A DNA stretch of 64,000 nucleotides from the NCBI RefSeq assembly GCF_019578655.1, contig NC_063262.1, positions 16,313,582-16,377,581 of the forward strand. Reading direction: 5' to 3'. Positions 59,401 to 64,000 of the stretch are shown piece after piece. Under the pieces are notes generated by a model, which saw only the letters and a program-made list of their open reading frames with translations, was not told where the DNA came from and made no database searches. Position 1 is the stretch's first letter. Each line of letters starts with the position of its first letter. The position numbers and the translations under genes are program-made. This stretch comes from Ricinus communis (taxonomy: Eukaryota; Streptophyta; Magnoliopsida; Malpighiales; Euphorbiaceae).

Positions 59401-59417
59401 TGGCGCCGTTGCCGGGG
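59401..59417 (+). other. Primer binding site, tRNA-Asp (copy 2)
   Basis: TGGCGCCGTTGCCGGGG, an exact complement of the 3' end of plant tRNA-Asp including the CCA end, as used by Athila-group elements. Confidence 0.9.
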
Positions 59418-59590
59418 AATTGTTTGAAAACTAGAGTGAAATTTGCTATTTGTTAATTTAGCCATTTTTTTTCTTTCTTATTATTTTATGATTTTTATTT
59501 TTATTTATTTATTTATTTTATTTTATTTTATTTGTACATATTTATTTAGTTTAAGTTTATGATTCAGATAGTGAATGATAAGGAGGTTCA

Positions 59591-60770
59591 ATGCTAAACT
59601 TAAACTTTTTGTATGACGCATTGGAAAATAGGATTAGGAACCAAGAGAGTGCTAAAAATTGGGATACCCGTGCATCTTTAGAAGCTCGAGTGGAATCGTT
59701 TTGCAGGGCTACCGATCAACTCTCCACTCTTATCCTTTCATCTCAAGTTTTTTATGAATTTTGCTATGGTTTACATTGGAGTAATGATTGTCCATTGTAT
59801 AGTGATGTTGCTCATTGTTGTTATAACTATGAACAGGTGAATTATACGGGAAGTTGGCCAAATGACTCGTATGGAACCATCTAAAATCAAGAGTGGAGTA
59901 CTCATTCACCCTATGGATGGAGCTTAGATGGCCTGGAACCACGAATCTCAAAGAACCACATCAAGAAATTTAATCTTGCACCTTCAACTCAAGATGAAGA
60001 GTTAGTGTCGGAGGAGCTGATGATGAGGTTCATTACAAGTCTTGATGATAGATTCCAACAAACAGAGAGGATACTTGAAGATCAACAAGCCTCGATTAAG
60101 AACATAGAGCATCAAGTAGGCTTAATCTTCAAGTTACTAGCTGAAGAGCAATTGGGAACTCCATCAAACACTACTGAATCCGAGGAACACTTGAGCACCG
60201 TCACTTTGCGTTCAGGTGAGAATTTTTCTGGTTTATCTACTATGTTTGACGATGATGTACCATGCGGGGTGATTTACTTGAACATGGAGATGGAACCAGA
60301 AAAGGAAGAGGCAAACATGATTCCTTTGAAAGACTATCAACAAGAGCATACAGTTGATGATGCTGAGTTGCAGTTAGAGGAATTTTTGGTGGATTTTTCA
60401 CAAGTCCCTTCGATGATGGAAGATGAGCATGAGTTATCCAATGAGGAAGTCTTGGAGGAGCTCGAGTTTCTTCTAGCAAGTGAACCAAGCCAAGGACTAG
60501 AGAAAACCATCAATGTTCCTGAAGAAATTGCCCAAACGTCGATCCTTCCAATTAGTGAAACTCCAGCTTTCAAATTGGAAGAGCCCCTAGAGCATCATGA
60601 CTACGTGCAATTATACGAGGAGCGAGTCTTGCCCATCATACTGGCAGCTTGCTTGATAGTCGGGAAGAGGAAGTCGACGATTATCTCTTTAAGCGGATAC
60701 TTGAAGCCATTTGCTTGGAAGAAGGATGGATGGTCGTCAATCCCCATCGTTTGCTTTTCACCATGAGTCC
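59591..60770 (+). pseudogene. Athila-like gag-derived ORF (copy 2)
   Basis: Two blocks in one frame: 59591-59884 and 60005-60766 (253 codons), separated by a TAA at 59882. The first has the degenerate CYGLHWSNDCP and EQVNYTGSW motifs; the second has QQASIKNIEHQVGLIFKLL and TVTLRSG, then an acidic region and LEEPLEHHDYVQLYEE. The last resembles the sequence just before RT in Athila pol. An overlapping frame (EEEVDDYLFKRILEAICLEE) leads to KKRFWEAPQ, where full Athila elements have a KRFLGGNP-like segment after pol. So capsid and nearly all of pol are missing. It shares this structure with 2183-3420. Confidence 0.6.
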
Positions 60771-60979
60771 AGCTAAGAAGACTCATCACATAAAAAAGAA
60801 GCGCTTTTGGGAGGCACCCCAAATTCTATTTTTCAATTTTAATAATTTACCCTTTATTGTGAACTTAGTTTGATTAGATTTTACAGTTTGTTTTTGGTAA
60901 GTTTTATTTATGTTGAGTGTATGAGTTGAAGACTTATTGGTTGTGCAGGTGAGAAAGAGTGAGAAAGTGCTGAGGATCG

Positions 60980-61265
60980 CAAGTTTTGCATTTTCTAGAG
61001 ACCAACACAGGCGTGTTCAAGACCGTGTTCATTAACACGGCCCGTGTTCTAACTGAAGAAAATCAAATTAAGATGAACACGTTCACAGTAGTCCACACGG
61101 GCATTGATGCCCGACCGTATCCCCAACACGTCCCCGTGTTCCATAAACACGGGCGTGTTCTCAGAAGTTGGTAAGTCAGCACGTTTTAATTTGCTTAACA
61201 CGGCCCGATATCTAGACCATGTTCATGAACATGGCCCCTGTTGGTGAACACGGGCGTGTTCCGTA
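60980..61265. repeat. Cluster of ACACGGGCGTGT-type palindromes
   Basis: Variants at about 61003 (ACACAGGCGTGTT), 61035 (AACACGGCCCGTGTT), 61133 (CCCCGTGTTCC), 61146 (AACACGGGCGTGTTC) and 61249 (AACACGGGCGTGTTCCG). The same motif family occurs in the LTR of this element (58155-58330). It immediately precedes a probable TATA box. Confidence 0.75.
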
Positions 61266-61268
61266 CAC

Positions 61269-61951
61269 TGCCTATATATACCACTTCATTTCGAAATGGC
61301 CAAAAACTTTGCTCTCCTTTTAGCTTTAGCAATTCTCTTCTCACTTACTCTCTCACTTCTTATTTCTCATCTCGAAGGCTTTGGATATTGCGTTTGTCAA
61401 GTAAGTACCCTCCAACTTCATTTTCCGTTATTTTATTTTGATATTAGTTCAAATTTATGTTTTCTTTGTGTTCGAATTTGTGTTTCAATTTTTTTTAGTT
61501 TATTTCCTTATTTTATTATTTGGTGCATGCATTTACATTCATGTTTGAGCTTAATTTTCTTTTGTTTTCTTTAATTTAGTTTATATACTTAACTTGCTCA
61601 TATGTTCCGTTTTTCTTTTCTACTATTATTCATGATTGTGATTAATTCTTTATTTTTCTCTTTATTATTATTGTTGGCAGCTAAACAATAGGCTCTGTCA
61701 TTTATAGTGGACTCTGTTGTATCTGTTTTATATTAGCATGTTGGTTTGCCTTGTGATGGCGAAGTTAAACTCCATGTGGATAAATTGAAAATTTAATTGG
61801 TTAGAATTGGTTGGTAGTATTGTGGATTGAATTTTCTTTGCAGGACATTGAGCGGTTTAATTTTATCAAGTTAAATCGTTCGGTTTGTCCATTTTATGCC
61901 ATTATGCTGCCAAAATTTCTTTGATCCTTAGTACTAAAAATTCTTTTTCAG
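61269..61951 (+). promoter_or_regulatory. Probable internal promoter and leader intron
   Basis: CTATATATACC at about 61270, a CT-rich stretch, then a good splice donor (CAAGTAAGTA, GT at about 61401) and acceptor (TTCTTTTTCAG, ending 61951) six bases before the ATG of the ORF-1-like gene. This suggests a separately transcribed, spliced mRNA for the downstream gene. The leader also encodes a 35-residue hydrophobic ORF from 61296 resembling a signal peptide, which I regard as coincidence. Confidence 0.45.
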
Positions 61952-61956
61952 GTACC

Positions 61957-63250
61957 ATGTCCACTAGACGAGGATCAGGAGTTTACAAGAGCAGACGAAC
62001 TGATGGTTCCTCTTCCCCTCGATCGTCAGGCGCTGCACTGACTAGTTCAGGCCAAATTAGACCACCACAGCACCACGATTCCTACTTTTCCAAGGGCAGC
62101 CCGCCTTTGAGCAGAGATATCAATCAATGAGGCACAAAGATTTGGGAAAGGGGCGTAGGATAGACTGGCCAGCACTAGAAACTATCGTACTTGCAGCTGC
62201 AATCCGCCGATATCTTGAGACGCCCCCATTTCAACATTTCTTTGAGAGAGTTGAACTAACATATAGGGAGTTGACTGTCGAGTTTGCCAACACTTTCTTT
62301 CTGTAGAGCCAATTGCGGGACTTCCAACAACCGGATGCGATCAGTTTCAGACTAGCAGAGCAGTCTTTCACGATGAGTGTGCAGCAGTTTGGGGTACACT
62401 TGGGCTTGTGGGTTCTGGTTATACACACACTTGGTGTGTCATATCCGCGAGATGTTGGCGAGATTTATGATGAGCGATGAGGGATCTGATGCCGGCCGGT
62501 CAAGCGTCTAACACTTTGAGGACAACGGTACTTGCATGCATTGCTAGCTAGGACCATCACTGGCAGGGGAGATAGTGGTGGTGTAGTTACCCAGCCGGAC
62601 CTGTTTATACTTTACATCATGCATCAGCACCAGTCTGTCGACATGGGATATTTATTGGCCAGACAGATCAGTGCCTTCTGCAATAACTTAAAGAAGGTAT
62701 TTTTCTATTTTGGGACTTACATTACTCGACTGGCTAGGAGCTTAGGAGTTTTAGAGGAGGCGAAACCACATTTGACAAAGCTGGGGGTGATGGAGACGTT
62801 GGGACTTCCCCAATTGGTTAGTATGGGGATGCTGACTCATAGGCAGGGTCCGCTAGGACCAGAGTATAGACTGAGGAATGCTCTATTGGCAGCACTTAGA
62901 GAGGAGCGACCTGCCCCACGAGCCCATGGTACACAGGATGTCCCACCTTCTTCTGATATTCCGGAGTCTTCCTCCAGACCATCTACTTCAGCTTCTTCTA
63001 GTTCTTCATCAGCTGTTTTAGGAGTCTCTTTAATTGAGTTTAGAGGCTGCGACTACAGTCTGAGAGGTTGGCGGAGAGCGATGTGACATTTCATTCGACA
63101 AGAGGCTTTTCAGATAGGACCTTTTGTGTCATTGAGTTTGAGCGGATGATGGCTCAGTTTGAGAGGTAGAGGACTATGCTTCAGGCCCTGATTGAGCAGG
63201 GAGGTAGGTTAGAGGCCTTTATGGCCAATGACATGTTTGATGATATTTTG
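61957..63250 (+). pseudogene. ATHILA ORF-1-like protein, broken
   Basis: The start MSTRRGSGVYKSRR at 61957 is followed by a serine-rich tail, then a frameshift near 62110 into GKGRRIDWPALETIV. Conserved blocks after that: FFERVELTYRELTVEFANTF, a TAG at 62304-62306, ISFRLAEQSFTMSVQQFGVH and LGVSYPRDV, another stop near 62478, then the open 62532-63086 with MHALLARTITGRGDSGGVV, DLFILYIM and FGTYITRLARSLGV. These blocks match the ATHILA ORF-1 family (Pfam) of Athila retrotransposons. The C-terminus is serine-rich and then decays. The role is unknown. Confidence 0.7.
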
Positions 63251-64000
63251 CTATGATTTTGCACTGCCTGTCCAGGCCGGGTTCCGAGCGAGCCATTTGA
63301 CATCTCTCAGTGGATGATCCACCGGCCCTCCCTCTCCGAGCACCCTTTAACACAGACGGCGAGCCTCCCTATTGATCTGCTCCTCGATCCACGGCTCCTC
63401 CATGTGACACTGCCCGGATCCTCGGAGGAAGCCACTCCTCCACCACAGACCGGCCGACACGATATACTACTGATGCTCCTCTTTCACTCCCGGAGCTATA
63501 GTCAGGCGGTATTAGTTCTTTTCCTTTTCATTTCTTATATTTTGTATCGAGACGTGATGTCCTTCAAGTGTGGGGTGGTGATATTAATATATACTTGCTT
63601 TCATGTTTTATTGCTTTGTATATGAAATTCAGATCCTTTTCTAGTGTATATATTGTATTTCATTTATCCTATCTCAGTTATTTATTTATTCTTTGTGTAA
63701 TTTTTTGTAAAATTTTGAAAATTTTTCACTTTGTTCCGATGCTCTTACTGTTGACTTGCTTTTAGAAATCCTGTTTATGTCCATGTGATCGGGTAAAACC
63801 GATAGTGTTGAGTCTTGCAGAAGAATGTAAGATAATTAGTTTGAGTTCTGCACTAAGTTGCTTTGGTTTATCTAATTCTGTTTTGATGATTTTTGTTTGG
63901 AACCTACTCAAAAGCACACTTGTGAGAAATTTAGCCTAAATTATAAGCATACACTTTATATGCTTGTATTTATTTCTTGTTGAGAGTGCCAATTACTGTC
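63250..64000 (+). other. Decayed tail of the Athila-like element
   Basis: ORF at 63314-63625 begins with a proline-, leucine- and serine-rich part and runs into hydrophobic T-rich translation. No domain seen. The sequence becomes AT-rich towards the window edge. It is probably the untranslated internal region before a 3' LTR outside the window. Confidence 0.35.

Noticed and set aside
61296..61420. Secreted host peptide with a signal peptide
   Set aside because: The hydrophobic stretch is the translation of a CT-rich leader between a TATA box and a splice donor of the retroelement; there is no supported continuation.

Overview
This is plant nuclear DNA, almost certainly from a eudicot. It is AT-rich and made mostly of nested, decayed LTR retrotransposons of the Ty3/gypsy Tat and Athila groups. 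It also holds a short piece of mitochondrial group II intron, a plant defensin gene and a cluster of integrated caulimovirid (plant pararetrovirus) genomes. I cannot name the species. The only host gene I can support is the intron-containing defensin on the minus strand at 23888-24230.

Layout. 1-3.4 kb: a piece of one LTR, then a small Athila-like element (LTR remnant, tRNA-Asp primer site, broken gag-like ORF). 3.5-9.8 kb: a long LTR-like region with a tandem duplication of about 2.1 kb and recurring GCCGATCGGC-type palindromes, then a decayed ORF. 10.4-16 kb: a decayed Tat element on the minus strand (gag, protease, RT, RNase H, second RNase H, integrase). 17.1-17.4 kb: mitochondrial insert, followed by a compound microsatellite. 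17.6-22.8 kb: repeats and a 3.47-kb LTR with a 5-bp target duplication. 23.9-24.35 kb: the defensin gene. 24.55-46.56 kb: viral cluster bracketed by two near-identical 665-bp direct repeats of host DNA. 47.0-47.8 kb: a Mutator-type long-TIR element with a 9-bp target duplication. 49.7-57.7 kb: parts of two Tat elements, each with a plus-strand accessory ORF opposite to pol. 57.9-64 kb: an Athila-like element (LTR, tRNA-Asp primer site, gag-like ORF, probable internal promoter and leader intron, ATHILA ORF-1-like gene) running off the window.

The viral cluster is the most interesting part. Copy A (forward) is about 7.05 kb from primer site to primer site. Its order is movement protein, coat protein, protease, RT, RNase H, then a second ORF. 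This gene order resembles Florendovirus, by inference. A rearranged forward fragment (D1) follows, then two copies in reverse (B and C). D1 is an inverted copy of the 5' part of B, and C keeps a 35S-like promoter that would transcribe leftward through B and then D1. A read-through RNA would therefore fold on itself, which suggests a natural source of antiviral-type small RNAs. All viral ORFs are interrupted. A striking share of the differences between copies lies at CAG/CTG trinucleotides, so some interruptions may be sequencing artefacts at methylated CHG sites. All calls rest on reading the sequence and recalled family features; no database search was run.
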